Of a stretch of DNA of 18,858 bases, positions 1 through 7,931 are shown piece after piece. Where the stretch lies: contig JAHEMS010000011.1 of NCBI GenBank assembly GCA_024643595.1, positions 1-18,858 of the forward strand, read 5' to 3'. The notes beneath the pieces are model-generated. The model had not been told where the DNA came from. It made no database searches and saw only the letters and a program-made list of their open reading frames with translations. Each line of letters begins with the position of its first letter. The first letter of the stretch is position 1. A program made the translations under genes and the position numbers. The stretch comes from Bacteroidota bacterium. Lineage in GTDB: Bacteria > Bacteroidota > Bacteroidia > Cytophagales > Cyclobacteriaceae.

Positions 1-706
1 GACCCCCTTCTATCCGAGTATGATAATCGGCACTGCTTAGTTGCACATAAACCGGTTCGTAGAAATCTTTCATAAGAAAATCAGAGGGACTCACTTTTCT
101 AATGCCAGCGGTATCCAATGTTTCCATCGCACCTTTTGCTACCCGGCCAGCACCGGTAAGTACAATCTTAATGGGGGGCAACTTTACATTTCTGATTTCG
201 AGTTTCAGGTCGTTGATGTCAAAGCACTCAAAGGCTCTCCTTAATTGGAACCGATGATATCGCTTCCCATATGCCAATAGTCCATTGTAGGCACCGACTA
301 TTCCCGCAAAGCGACCAAAAGCCACCAGCCTATTTCCTTGTGTATCTTTCAGCCCTTCATAATCAATTAGTCGGATATTCTTTTTAAGAATAGCCTGTAA
401 AAGCTTTCGATTGTAGGGTTGTTTTTTAATCGTGTGTGAAAAGAAAAGATAAGTTTTATTTTCAACCAGTTTGTCGATGGGAACTTCTTTAATCCCGAAC
501 AGAATATCGCAATCGCTAATATCCTGAACAACATCAATGCCAATCTCTTTATACTCTTCATCTTTAAAGCAGCGCTCTTCACTTGCCTGGCATACAATCT
601 TTACTTCAGGGTAACGCTGTTCAATTTCCTCTGCCTGAGAGGGTGTAAATGCAACACGCTTATCAGGTGGATTTTTACCTTCTTTAATAAGACCAATTCT
701 TATCAC
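1..706 (-). CDS. Saccharopine/alanine dehydrogenase-like NAD(P) oxidoreductase, 3' end cut
   Basis: The minus-strand frame is open from the window edge to 706 and gives about 235 residues without the C-terminus. It begins (V/M)IRIGLIKEGKNPPDKRVA, typical of the N-terminal domain shared by alanine dehydrogenase, transhydrogenase and lysine-forming saccharopine dehydrogenase. Around residues 96-103 it reads FFSHTIKK, followed by a GRFAGIVGAYNG segment that is strongly conserved in the bacterial saccharopine-dehydrogenase-like group. A Rossmann entry, IKIVLTGAGRVAKGAM, follows at about residue 190. The family reduces or oxidises amino-acid conjugates with NAD(P), but the true substrate in this group is uncertain. 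No ATG exists between the upstream in-frame stop and the conserved start. I chose GTG at 706; an ATT lies just before it. It diverges from the methyltransferase at 792. The family call is firm, the substrate is not. Confidence 0.82.
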   Translation of the reverse strand, partial: MIRIGLIKEGKNPPDKRVAFTPSQAEEIEQRYPEVKIVCQASEERCFKDEEYKEIGIDVVQDISDCDILFGIKEVPIDKLVENKTYLFFSHTIKKQPYNRKLLQAILKKNIRLIDYEGLKDTQGNRLVAFGRFAGIVGAYNGLLAYGKRYHRFQLRRAFECFDINDLKLEIRNVKLPPIKIVLTGAGRVAKGAMETLDTAGIRKVSPSDFLMKDFYEPVYVQLSSADYHTRIEGG

Positions 707-743
707 AATTATTCTTAAATAATACCTTCTAAGTTAGACAGTT

Positions 744-764
744 TTAATCTTTTCCTAAGATTAA
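744..764. repeat. Inverted repeat in divergent intergenic region
   Basis: TTAATCTT and AAGATTAA form an 8 bp perfect inverted repeat with a 5 base loop. It sits in the 85 bp gap between two divergently transcribed genes. No T tract follows on either side, so a shared operator or a 5' leader hairpin is as likely as a terminator. Confidence 0.4.
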
Positions 765-791
765 TTTAATGATACCGATTACATTTATCTA

Positions 792-1394
792 ATGATTAGC
801 TACCTGATATTTGCTGGGCTTTGGGTTTTATATTTTATTATTCACAGCGGGTTGGCAACATCCCGTGTTAAATCATTCTTTGAGCGAATTTTAGGAAAAC
901 ATTACCGATTCTATCGAATTGTTTATTCTATGATTTCAATTATTGGTCTTGTGTTATTGTTATTTATTAGTCAGTCATTTTCTCCAGTATTGCTTTTTGA
1001 CCCCAACGGATTGACGGATATCCTAGGTTTATCATTGGTAGGCATAGGCGTTATTATCATTTATCTGTCATTCCGCCAATATCAAATAACATCTTTTATA
1101 GGATTTAATGAAGAGGTCAGCAACTTCACCAGGAAAGGTATATTACAGCATGTACGACATCCGATTTACAGCGGCACCATCTTAATTGTAGTGGGTTATT
1201 TTCTTTTTAGCCCAATATTATCCACACTAATTTCGGTAGCGTGTATTTTGATATACCTTCCTGTTGGCATATACTTCGAGGAGACAAAGCTGATCAGGCA
1301 ATATGGAGATTTATACTTATCTTATAAGAAGGATGTCCCCGCTGTATTCCCTAAATTAAGAAAGGAATTATTCCAGAAAGCTTCCCAGAATTGA
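792..1394 (+). CDS. Isoprenylcysteine carboxyl methyltransferase-type membrane methyltransferase
   Basis: This 200-residue protein is mostly hydrophobic, with about five membrane segments (roughly residues 3-20, 42-62, 76-94, 127-142 and 143-161). The C-terminal third carries the signature of the isoprenylcysteine methyltransferase / phospholipid methyltransferase superfamily. RHPIYSG lies at 122-128, and a paired Glu (EET, 163-165) is followed by a YGDLYLSYKKDVP-type tail. These form the S-adenosylmethionine and substrate site at the membrane face. The family methylates small lipids or lipid-modified molecules, and the substrate here cannot be read. The start ATG at 792 fits the length of relatives. 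The 3' end overlaps the convergent AIM24 gene by 27 bp. It stands alone on its strand. Confidence 0.78.
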   Translation: MISYLIFAGLWVLYFIIHSGLATSRVKSFFERILGKHYRFYRIVYSMISIIGLVLLLFISQSFSPVLLFDPNGLTDILGLSLVGIGVIIIYLSFRQYQITSFIGFNEEVSNFTRKGILQHVRHPIYSGTILIVVGYFLFSPILSTLISVACILIYLPVGIYFEETKLIRQYGDLYLSYKKDVPAVFPKLRKELFQKASQN

Positions 1395-2138
1395 GCTGCC
1401 TTCCTTAGCACGGTTTGCCCCATAGGGTGATAGTGCTTGCACTAATTTTCTGATAGGCATAGACTGTAACCATACTTTACCACTTCCTTTCAATGTGGCA
1501 AGGAAAATACCCTCCCCACCAAATACCATGGACCGTAGACTTCCTGATTTCTCAACGTCAAAATCGATCTGCGATTCAAAGGCTACTACACACCCGGTAT
1601 CCACGCGAAGTGTTTCATTATGTAAAGTGCGCTCTATAACGGTGCCACCTGCGTGAACAAACGCTTTCCCATCTCCCTCAAGTTTTTGCAAAATGAATCC
1701 TTCACCACCAACAAGACCAGCACCGATTTTTCTATTAAAAACGATGGACAATTTAGTACCAAATGCAGCGCATAGAAATCCATCTTTTTGAACGATTAAT
1801 TCATTCTTGGGACTATTCGCTAAATCAACCGGTATTACTGTACCGGGATAAGGGGCCGAAAACCCTACTTTTGATTTTTTACTGCCACGATTAGTAAAAT
1901 GAGTAAGGAATAGCGACTCGCCACTTAGCAATCTACTTCCGGCCGAAAGTAATTTATCGAAAAGTCCCTGGCTTGGATTTGAGCCGTCACCCATCTTGGT
2001 TTCAAATTGTATTCCTTCTTCCATGAAAAGCATTGCCCCTGCTTCTGCTATCACGGTTTCACCCGGATCAAGTTCCACTTCAACGATTTGAATGCTTTCT
2101 CCTTTTATTTGGTAATCAATAACATGAGATGAGGCCAT
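1368..2138 (-). CDS. AIM24 / TIGR00266 family protein
   Basis: The 256-residue soluble protein has the repeated glycine-rich beta pattern of the TIGR00266 (AIM24, former DUF124) family. Examples are ETVIAEAGAMLFMEEGI near residues 28-44, GGEGFILQKLEGDGKAFVHA near 145-164, and GGEGIFLATLKGSGKVWLQS near 208-227, which is a near-repeat of the second. There is no signal peptide or membrane segment. The yeast relative AIM24 is mitochondrial; the function of the bacterial members is not established. Only 6 bp separate it from the upstream M14 peptidase, so the two are very likely co-transcribed. Its last 27 bp overlap the end of the convergent methyltransferase gene. Confidence 0.85.
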   Translation of the reverse strand: MASSHVIDYQIKGESIQIVEVELDPGETVIAEAGAMLFMEEGIQFETKMGDGSNPSQGLFDKLLSAGSRLLSGESLFLTHFTNRGSKKSKVGFSAPYPGTVIPVDLANSPKNELIVQKDGFLCAAFGTKLSIVFNRKIGAGLVGGEGFILQKLEGDGKAFVHAGGTVIERTLHNETLRVDTGCVVAFESQIDFDVEKSGSLRSMVFGGEGIFLATLKGSGKVWLQSMPIRKLVQALSPYGANRAKEGSSILGSFLE

Positions 2139-2144
2139 ATTTTT

Positions 2145-3767
2145 TTATTTAATATACTTGAATACGGGATATTCTATTGTTTGGTTGTTTGACAGTTGCT
2201 TTTGCAGATATTCATCCAGAAAATTCCATGCAAGTAAGCCGTCATCAGATTGGGGTTCTAATAAATAGAAAATAAGATTGGCGAGAGGCTGGTTCATATC
2301 AATTATATAGTCACCAGTTTTATACTTTCGCTTAACTGAAATAAACTTTCCTTCCGCCTGAGCCATGGCATGACCTTGAAAAGACTGTCGGGCATTTTCT
2401 ATTTTCTCAATTTGAAAGACTTGGCCATCGAAGGTCTGTGCTTTAGCAAGAACCTTTACGTTTACGCCATGTAGAATAAGATTTTGAGCTAATGATGAAA
2501 AAGCAGCTGGAATAATATAGCCATTTGGAATAGTGCTTTCTATGGTGGATACAAAATTTGCATAGTATATCACAGGATCAAATGTTGAAATTTTTCCGGT
2601 ACGTAACCAATCGGATGTTCCGTCTGATTTGGTTCTATTAACGTAATCATACGCTCGGAATTCATGAAGAGTATCTTGGGGCATCATTTTGAAACGCAAG
2701 CCCTTTGTATTTTTCCCAGCACCATCAAGGGCAAGTCGAAGCGCTTCGTCTTCCGCTTTCTTATTAATGTCAACAATCTCTCTACTATGCTGATGAGTAT
2801 ACAAAAGAATTTCAAGGACAAAAGAATACGTTGATTGGATGCGCTGGTAGAACCGTTCATGAGCAAAGGACTCGCTTAGAATAGCCATGCGATTGCGAAG
2901 ACCAAACTGGTTAACCAGATATCGGGGGTGATGATTGTAGGTATAGAAATTTTTTGGAGGCCATCCTTCCCGTAAATAAAAATCGCCGAAAGGCCCGATA
3001 GATAAATCGTATTTCTCCTTGACATTAGCGGTGATTTCGGGGAGCATTTTGTTATTCACAAAATCGTAAGGGCCACGTTGTCCAGCCGAATGATAGCTGG
3101 GTGCCCATGTTAAAGAGTAACCATGCCATGTGCCATTGGTGGTATGCAAATCCACAAATAGCTGGGGATCCCAAGGAAGAATGACATTCTTAAAAAGCGC
3201 GTTTGTCTCCAGTGCTTCCATTTTCATTCCATCACGATTCAGATCAAGGCCTTGACTATTTTCACGAAGCCCTACTTCTTGCGGACTATCCTCCTGGGAA
3301 GGTCTTCTTCCTTTTTCCATCCTGTCGTTGCTGTCGGTATTATAAATGGGAGCAAATAAGATAATCTGGTTATCCAGTAAATATCCTTTGTCACCCAATA
3401 AGATTTCCCGCATCAGCATCATGATGGCTTCTTTTCCATCTACTTCTCCCGCGTGAATATTGCCCTGAATATAGACCACCGGTTTGCCGCTAGCTTTCGC
3501 CTGATCGGCAGTTTGAATATTTTTATTTGACAGAACAGCTACAGGTATATCTTTCCCTTCAAGGCTTTTGCCCATAGAAAATACATGAACATTCTTGCTT
3601 TTGTTTTGGATGGCGCTAAAAAACTTCATGACATCATCATGTGAGGATGTCTTCACAAAATTTGACGTTTCAGGAGTGATTATTAGTTCTTCACTCCACA
3701 TTTGCTGTGAAAGCGCATTATAGCAAGAGAAGAATGAGATAAGTAACAGGGCTTTAGATATGCGCAT
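2145..3767 (-). CDS. Exported M14-family zinc carboxypeptidase
   Basis: This 540-residue protein starts with a signal peptide (MRISKALLLISFFSCYNALS, cleavage near residue 20), so it acts outside the cytoplasm. Zinc ligands of the M14 fold are visible: NIHAGE gives H105 and E108, and FVDLHTT gives H208. GLDLNRDG at 173-180 matches the conserved segment with the Asn-Arg substrate-binding pair. ILSES at 296-300 supplies the likely catalytic Glu299. M14 enzymes remove C-terminal residues from peptides or cleave cell-wall peptides. A large C-terminal part after residue 320 belongs to this long bacterial subgroup and has no motif I recognise. It is followed 6 bp later by the AIM24 gene, and a basic 73-residue protein gene lies 56 bp upstream. 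Confidence 0.85.
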   Translation of the reverse strand: MRISKALLLISFFSCYNALSQQMWSEELIITPETSNFVKTSSHDDVMKFFSAIQNKSKNVHVFSMGKSLEGKDIPVAVLSNKNIQTADQAKASGKPVVYIQGNIHAGEVDGKEAIMMLMREILLGDKGYLLDNQIILFAPIYNTDSNDRMEKGRRPSQEDSPQEVGLRENSQGLDLNRDGMKMEALETNALFKNVILPWDPQLFVDLHTTNGTWHGYSLTWAPSYHSAGQRGPYDFVNNKMLPEITANVKEKYDLSIGPFGDFYLREGWPPKNFYTYNHHPRYLVNQFGLRNRMAILSESFAHERFYQRIQSTYSFVLEILLYTHQHSREIVDINKKAEDEALRLALDGAGKNTKGLRFKMMPQDTLHEFRAYDYVNRTKSDGTSDWLRTGKISTFDPVIYYANFVSTIESTIPNGYIIPAAFSSLAQNLILHGVNVKVLAKAQTFDGQVFQIEKIENARQSFQGHAMAQAEGKFISVKRKYKTGDYIIDMNQPLANLIFYLLEPQSDDGLLAWNFLDEYLQKQLSNNQTIEYPVFKYIK

Positions 3768-3799
3768 GAGATTGACTTGTCATGAAGTTGAAGAGACCG

Positions 3800-3811
3800 A
3801 ATCTATAGATT
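3800..3811. repeat. 12 bp perfect palindrome upstream of M14 peptidase
   Basis: AATCTATAGATT reads the same on both strands. It lies in the 56 bp gap before the M14 peptidase. On the minus strand TAGATTCG overlaps it and differs from TAnnTTTG at one base, so a promoter with an overlapping operator is possible. A chance AT-rich palindrome is not excluded. Confidence 0.3.
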
Positions 3812-3823
3812 AGGCGGACGAAC

Positions 3824-4045
3824 TTATTTCTTTTTTTTTCTAGGCTTTTTCATCTCTTCGTAATCCTCGCGCTCAGCGAGTTTTTTGTCATCGACATTTT
3901 CGTTCAGAAAGTCATTTAGCTTTTCGATGGGCATATTTGATTTCAATTCTCCAAATTGATCGATCGACACTTCAAATCCGCTGAGTTCCTTGTGAACTCT
4001 TGGCTTGCCTTGTTTTTTGCTGGGCTTATCAGATCGTTTATTCAT
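3824..4045 (-). CDS. Small basic conserved protein of unknown function
   Basis: The product is a 73-residue, highly charged protein with Lys-rich ends (MNKRSDKPSKKQGKPR at the start, KKPRKKKK at the end). A middle segment, FEVSIDQFGELKSNMPIEKL, is ordered-looking, and an acidic stretch sits near residues 48-66. I recognise no domain. The ATG overlaps the gltX stop as ATGA (4042-4045), so translation is probably coupled to the tRNA synthetase. That supports it being a real gene. The last lysine codons contain a run of nine A on the coding strand, a site where polymerase slippage could alter the C-terminus. The basic tails would suit RNA or ribosome contact, but that is inference from charge alone. 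Confidence 0.7.
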   Translation of the reverse strand: MNKRSDKPSKKQGKPRVHKELSGFEVSIDQFGELKSNMPIEKLNDFLNENVDDKKLAEREDYEEMKKPRKKKK

Positions 4046-5577
4046 GATGCATGTATTTTTAAAGTTGCGAGGGCATGATTAATTCTTCGGCATACTTCTT
4101 TCTTGCCTATGATTTCCATCGTCATCATAAGGTCCGGACCAGAAGCTCCACCGGTTAGGGTTACCCGTAGGGCTTGTAATATTTTTCCAGAACTGATACC
4201 CAGGCTGGCGGTCACTTGTTCAAGTAACGATTTAGCGATTTCAGCAGAGAAGCCAGTAGCCTTATCAACTTCCATGGAGAATGCATGTAATACTTTCACG
4301 GCATCGTTATTCCACTTTTTGGATATAACACTCTCATCAAATGTTATAGGGGCGTGAAAGAAAAATTTACCCTGAAGCCAAAAGTCCTGTGGAAAGGTAA
4401 CACGCTCTTTCATTACATTACAAATTTTGACGGCCATTTCCCGGGTGCAGGTGATTTGTTCTTTGTCTAACGAATCAAGCAAAAAATCTGCGAGTTCTTC
4501 ATCGGTCTTTGCTTTCAGGTATTGCTGGTTGAACCATTGGGCTTTTTGAATGTCAAACCTGGCGCCTGCTTTGCCAATTCTATCGATTGAAAAGGCCGTA
4601 ATTAATTGTTCCATTGAAAAAATTTCCTGCGTGGTACCTGGATTCCATCCAAGAAAAGCGAGGAAATTAATCAATGCCTCTGGTAAATAGCCAGACTCTT
4701 TATACCCTTCTGAAATTTCACCGGATTTTGGATCAGTCCAATTGAGCGGAAAAATAGGAAAGCCCATTTTATCCGCATCGCGCTTGCTAAGTTTTCCATT
4801 TCCATCTGGCTTTAGCAATAATGGCAAGTGGGCAAACTGGGGCATTTCATTTTGCCACCCGAAAAATTGATATAACAGTACATGAAGGGGTGCTGATGGC
4901 AGCCACTCTTCACCACGGATCACATGTGATATCTTCATAAGATAATCATCCACTACATTGGCAAGATGATACGTTGGCATTCCATCTGATTTCATCAACA
5001 CCTTATCATCAATCTGAGAAGAGTCTACAATCACTTCGCCACGAATCAAATCATTTACATGGATTTGTTCGTTTTCAGGAACCTTTAACCGGATGACATA
5101 CGGAGTTTCGGAACGGAGCAGTGAATCTACATCTGGTTTGTCAATCGTTAAAGAATTACGCATCAGATTGCGGGTGGTAATTCCATACTGTTGATTGTCT
5201 GACCCTGCTAACTTCAATTTTTCGCGCATGACTTCCAATTCCTCGGCAGTGTCAAAGGCATAATAGGCATGCCCATTATCAATCAATTGTTGAGCGTATT
5301 TTTTATAGATTTCTTTCCGTTCGGATTGACGATAGGGAGCATATGGTCCTCCAACGCCCTGACCTTCATCAATTTTGATCCCTACCCAGGCAAGTGACTG
5401 GATGATGTATTCTTCTGCTCCAGGCACAAATCTTCCCTGATCCGTGTCTTCAATGCGAAGGATCATGGTGCCTTTGTTTTGACGTGCCAGAAGGTAGTTA
5501 TAAAGGGCTGTTCGAATCCCCCCGATATGAAGGCCACCCGTTGGACTTGGGGCAAATCGAACACGTACTTCTTTCAT
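4042..5577 (-). CDS. gltX: Glutamyl-tRNA synthetase
   Basis: This class I aminoacyl-tRNA synthetase attaches glutamate to tRNA-Glu in the cytoplasm. At 511 residues it is full length. The start is typical (MKEVRVRFAPSPTGGLHIGG), with the HIGH-type motif HIGG at 17-20. RIEDTD lies at 41-46, and the KMSKS-type loop KLSKR at 262-266. The helical anticodon-binding region fills the last 150 residues. Since a glnS gene is adjacent, this enzyme is probably discriminating (tRNA-Glu only), although that cannot be proved from motifs. It diverges from glnS, and its stop overlaps the start of a small basic protein gene by 4 bp. A -7 element lies 22 bp upstream of the start codon. Confidence 0.97.
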   Translation of the reverse strand: MKEVRVRFAPSPTGGLHIGGIRTALYNYLLARQNKGTMILRIEDTDQGRFVPGAEEYIIQSLAWVGIKIDEGQGVGGPYAPYRQSERKEIYKKYAQQLIDNGHAYYAFDTAEELEVMREKLKLAGSDNQQYGITTRNLMRNSLTIDKPDVDSLLRSETPYVIRLKVPENEQIHVNDLIRGEVIVDSSQIDDKVLMKSDGMPTYHLANVVDDYLMKISHVIRGEEWLPSAPLHVLLYQFFGWQNEMPQFAHLPLLLKPDGNGKLSKRDADKMGFPIFPLNWTDPKSGEISEGYKESGYLPEALINFLAFLGWNPGTTQEIFSMEQLITAFSIDRIGKAGARFDIQKAQWFNQQYLKAKTDEELADFLLDSLDKEQITCTREMAVKICNVMKERVTFPQDFWLQGKFFFHAPITFDESVISKKWNNDAVKVLHAFSMEVDKATGFSAEIAKSLLEQVTASLGISSGKILQALRVTLTGGASGPDLMMTMEIIGKKEVCRRINHALATLKIHAS

Positions 5578-5599
5578 TATTAATAAATTGAATGGATTG

Positions 5600-5607
5600 C
5601 AAAGGTA
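5600..5607 (-). promoter_or_regulatory. Candidate -7 element for gltX
   Basis: On the minus strand this reads TACCTTTG, an exact fit to the Bacteroidota -7 consensus TAnnTTTG. It lies 22 bases before the gltX start codon. No TTTG lies at the usual 19-21 base spacing (the nearest is 25 bases away), so the -33 half is weak. Confidence 0.45.
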
Positions 5608-5707
5608 AGATGATTTGCCCTTTGTAACACATCAAATTTCAATCGGATGCATCAGTTATTGTTTCTGAGCAAGGCGTAATTTATTCCCGTGAATCCAAAT
5701 CCCTTCC

Positions 5708-5715
5708 TAACTTTG
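5708..5715 (+). promoter_or_regulatory. Candidate -7 element for glnS
   Basis: TAACTTTG matches the TAnnTTTG consensus exactly and lies 20 bases before the glnS ATG, which implies a very short leader. I see no clear -33 TTG at the expected distance. With the gltX element it makes a divergent promoter pair about 100 bp apart. Confidence 0.45.
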
Positions 5716-5735
5716 CAGCTTTTAAAATACATCCA

Positions 5736-7400
5736 ATGGCAGACGAAAAAGGCTTGAATTTTCTGGAAGAGATTGTCGAAAATGACCTGAAGGCAGGAAT
5801 ATATAAAAATATCATTACCCGATTCCCACCAGAGCCTAATGGTTATCTGCATATGGGGCATGCCAAGAGCATCTGTCTCAACTTTGGCCTGGCATTGAAA
5901 TATGGAGGCAAAACTAATCTCCGCTTTGACGATACCAATCCTGTTACAGAAGAAACAGAATATGTCGAGGGAATTAAGAATGATATTAAGTGGTTGGGAT
6001 TTGAATGGGCACAAGAATTATATGCTTCGGATTATTTCGAAAAGTTATATGAATTTGCAGTTGTCCTCATCAATAAAGGGTTGGCTTATGTGGATGACAG
6101 CAGCAGCGAAGAGATTGCCAGACTGAAGGGCACACCTACCCAGGCTGGAACGGACAGTCCTTATCGTAATCGCGCTGTTGAAGAGAACCAGAGGTTATTC
6201 AGTGAGATGCGTGCTGGAAAGTATAAAGACGGGGAGAAAGTGTTGCGCGCAAAAGTAGATATGGCTCATCCCAACATGCACATGCGCGATCCTCTCATGT
6301 ATCGCATCAAGCATGCCCATCATCATCGTACAGGTGATGCCTGGTGCATATATCCGATGTATGATTTTGCACATGGTCAAAGTGATGCCATCGAAAATAT
6401 TACCCACAGCATTTGCACACTGGAATTTATTCCGCACCGCGCTTTGTATAATTGGTTTATTGAAAAGCTGGAGATCTATCCTTCGCAGCAATATGAATTC
6501 GCTCGTTTAAACATGACCTATACGGTAATGAGCAAACGTAAGCTTCTACAATTGGTTAATGAAGGTCATGTGCGCGGTTGGGATGACCCACGCATGCCAA
6601 CATTAAGTGCCGTGCGCAGACGAGGATACACTCCGGAAAGCATTCGTGATTTTTGTGATAAGATTGGCGTGGCGAAACGCGAAAATCTGATTGATGTTGG
6701 ATTGCTGGAGTTTTGTGTGCGTGAGCACCTCAACAAAATCGCGTTACGAAGAATGGTAGTGTTTGATCCGCTGAAAGTGGTGATCATCAATTATCCGGAA
6801 GGAAAATCAGAAATGCTACCGGGTGAAAACAATCCGGAAGATCATGACTCTGGTAACCGGGAGATTCCATTCACCAATAAGCTTTATATCGAACAGGAAG
6901 ATTTTATGGAGAACCCTCCAAAAAAGTATTTCCGACTGGCACCTGGTGAGATGGTTCGGTTGAAGAGCGCTTATATTATTAAATGTGAAGAAATGATCAA
7001 AGATGATTCAGGTAAGGTGATCGAGCTTCGGTGTTCCTATGTTCCCGAAAGCAAAAGCGGTTCGGATACTTCCGGACTGAAAGTAAAAGGCACGATTCAT
7101 TGGGTAAGCATCCCAACCGCAGTAACCGCTGAAGTCCGCTTATACGACCGGCTCTTCAAGGTTGAAAACGTGGGCGACATGGAAGGTGACTTTAAAGAAT
7201 ACCTGCATCCCAACTCCCTTCAGATTCTGCAGAACGTTTTTGCAGAACCTTCTATTAAAAGCGCTGTTGGCGATGAGCGATTCCAGTTTTTGCGCAAAGG
7301 ATATTTTACCTTAGATCAGGATTCTTCTATGGATAAATTGATATTCAACCGCACAGTAACCCTCAACGATATGTGGGCGAAAGAGGTAAAGAAGGGTTAA
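5736..7400 (+). CDS. glnS: Glutaminyl-tRNA synthetase
   Basis: It charges tRNA-Gln directly with glutamine. The 554 residues match the length of the E. coli enzyme. PPEPNGYLHMGHAKS at 31-45 contains the HIGH motif (HMGH, 39-42). LRFDDTNP follows near residue 63, and the KMSKS-type loop appears as VMSKR about 100 residues before mid-protein's end. The C-terminal half shows the GlnRS-type beta-barrel anticodon domain, with KYFRLAPGEMVRLKSAYII and the late YFTLDQDS segment near the end. Many bacteria lack glnS and make Gln-tRNA by transamidation, so this organism has the direct route. It is convergent with ridA, with a hairpin terminator in the 64 bp between them. Confidence 0.96.
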   Translation: MADEKGLNFLEEIVENDLKAGIYKNIITRFPPEPNGYLHMGHAKSICLNFGLALKYGGKTNLRFDDTNPVTEETEYVEGIKNDIKWLGFEWAQELYASDYFEKLYEFAVVLINKGLAYVDDSSSEEIARLKGTPTQAGTDSPYRNRAVEENQRLFSEMRAGKYKDGEKVLRAKVDMAHPNMHMRDPLMYRIKHAHHHRTGDAWCIYPMYDFAHGQSDAIENITHSICTLEFIPHRALYNWFIEKLEIYPSQQYEFARLNMTYTVMSKRKLLQLVNEGHVRGWDDPRMPTLSAVRRRGYTPESIRDFCDKIGVAKRENLIDVGLLEFCVREHLNKIALRRMVVFDPLKVVIINYPEGKSEMLPGENNPEDHDSGNREIPFTNKLYIEQEDFMENPPKKYFRLAPGEMVRLKSAYIIKCEEMIKDDSGKVIELRCSYVPESKSGSDTSGLKVKGTIHWVSIPTAVTAEVRLYDRLFKVENVGDMEGDFKEYLHPNSLQILQNVFAEPSIKSAVGDERFQFLRKGYFTLDQDSSMDKLIFNRTVTLNDMWAKEVKKG

Positions 7401-7422
7401 TAGGGATTATAGCAACGAAAAA

Positions 7423-7447
7423 AGAGGGCTTCGACCCTCTCTTGTTT
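7423..7447. terminator. Bidirectional hairpin terminator between glnS and ridA
   Basis: AGAGGG (7423-7428) and CCCTCT (7435-7440) form a 6 bp GC-rich stem with a 6 base loop. It is preceded by an A run and followed by CTTGTTTT, so it can serve both the rightward glnS and the leftward ridA. Confidence 0.72.
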
Positions 7448-7464
7448 TATAGAATTCGATCATT

Positions 7465-7845
7465 TCATTTCACGGCAATACAGGAAATCTCCACATTCAC
7501 ATCTTTAGGCAGTCGGCTTACCTCAACGGTTTCTCGTGCGGGAGGATTGGAATTAAAATTCTTACCATAAACTTCATTGACCTTTGGAAACTGATTCATG
7601 TCCTTTAAGAAGATGGTGCACTTCACCACATGTGAAAAGTCCATTCCGGCAGCGACTAATACTTCGCCCAGGTTGGCCATCACTTGGTTGGTTTCGTCCG
7701 TAATGTTGTCGGTGATCATCTTTCCAGTAGATTTTTGAATGGCAATCTGGCCGGAAGCAAATAACATGGACCCGACTTTGATGGCTTGACTATAGGGACC
7801 AATCGGTTCGGGAGCGTTGGCGGAGTAGATAACTTCTTTTGACAT
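7465..7845 (-). CDS. ridA: RidA family enamine/imine deaminase
   Basis: The product from the ATG at 7845 is 126 residues and begins MSKEVIYSANAPEPIGPYSQ, the standard RidA start, so I rejected an in-frame start 63 bases upstream. SGQIAI is near residue 30. PPARETVEVSRLP in the last third carries the Arg that binds the substrate carboxylate, and VEISCIA ends the fold. RidA trimers hydrolyse reactive 2-aminoacrylate-type enamines released by pyridoxal-phosphate enzymes acting on serine or cysteine, and so protect other enzymes. The gene is convergent with glnS and diverges from the dehydrogenase-like gene. Its promoter region is shared with that neighbour. Confidence 0.93.
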   Translation of the reverse strand: MSKEVIYSANAPEPIGPYSQAIKVGSMLFASGQIAIQKSTGKMITDNITDETNQVMANLGEVLVAAGMDFSHVVKCTIFLKDMNQFPKVNEVYGKNFNSNPPARETVEVSRLPKDVNVEISCIAVK

Positions 7846-7867
7846 AAAGGACAGTGTGTTACTTTTG
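7838..7867 (+). promoter_or_regulatory. Promoter candidate for the dehydrogenase-like/CAP operon
   Basis: TTTG (7838-7841), an 18 base spacer and TACTTTTG (7860-7867) fit the Bacteroidota -33/-7 pattern. The -33 half lies inside the first codons of the opposite ridA gene. The gene start at 7932 would have a leader of about 55-60 bases. Confidence 0.5.
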
Positions 7868-7869
7868 AT

Positions 7870-7900
7870 CAAATATCGAAAATCAAATTGCTCTTGGCAA
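7870..7900 (-). promoter_or_regulatory. Promoter candidate for ridA
   Basis: On the minus strand TTG (7900-7898), a 20 base spacer and GATATTTG (7877-7870) fit the consensus except for the first base of the -7 box. It lies 25 bases before the ridA ATG and directly abuts the opposite promoter. Confidence 0.4.
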
Positions 7901-7931
7901 TGAAGCAAGACAATAGTTTCTGAATAATCCT

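Noticed and set aside
41..244. Plus-strand 67-codon frame
   Set aside because: It is a shadow of the dehydrogenase-like gene, whose minus-strand frame is strongly conserved there.
780..787. TACATTTA as a -7 promoter element for the methyltransferase gene
   Set aside because: It is 4 bases from the start codon, too close to allow a leader, and differs from the consensus.
5505..5525. TTCGAATCCC string resembling a tRNA T-loop
   Set aside because: It lies inside the conserved N-terminal coding region of gltX and has no acceptor, D-arm or anticodon partner around it.
5652..6014. Minus-strand 120-codon frame over the glnS start
   Set aside because: It is antisense to the HIGH-motif region of glnS and has no recognisable domain.
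7846..7908. Upstream extension of ridA by 21 codons
   Set aside because: RidA proteins begin at the MSKEVIYS-type start at 7845, and the extension overlaps the promoter elements.
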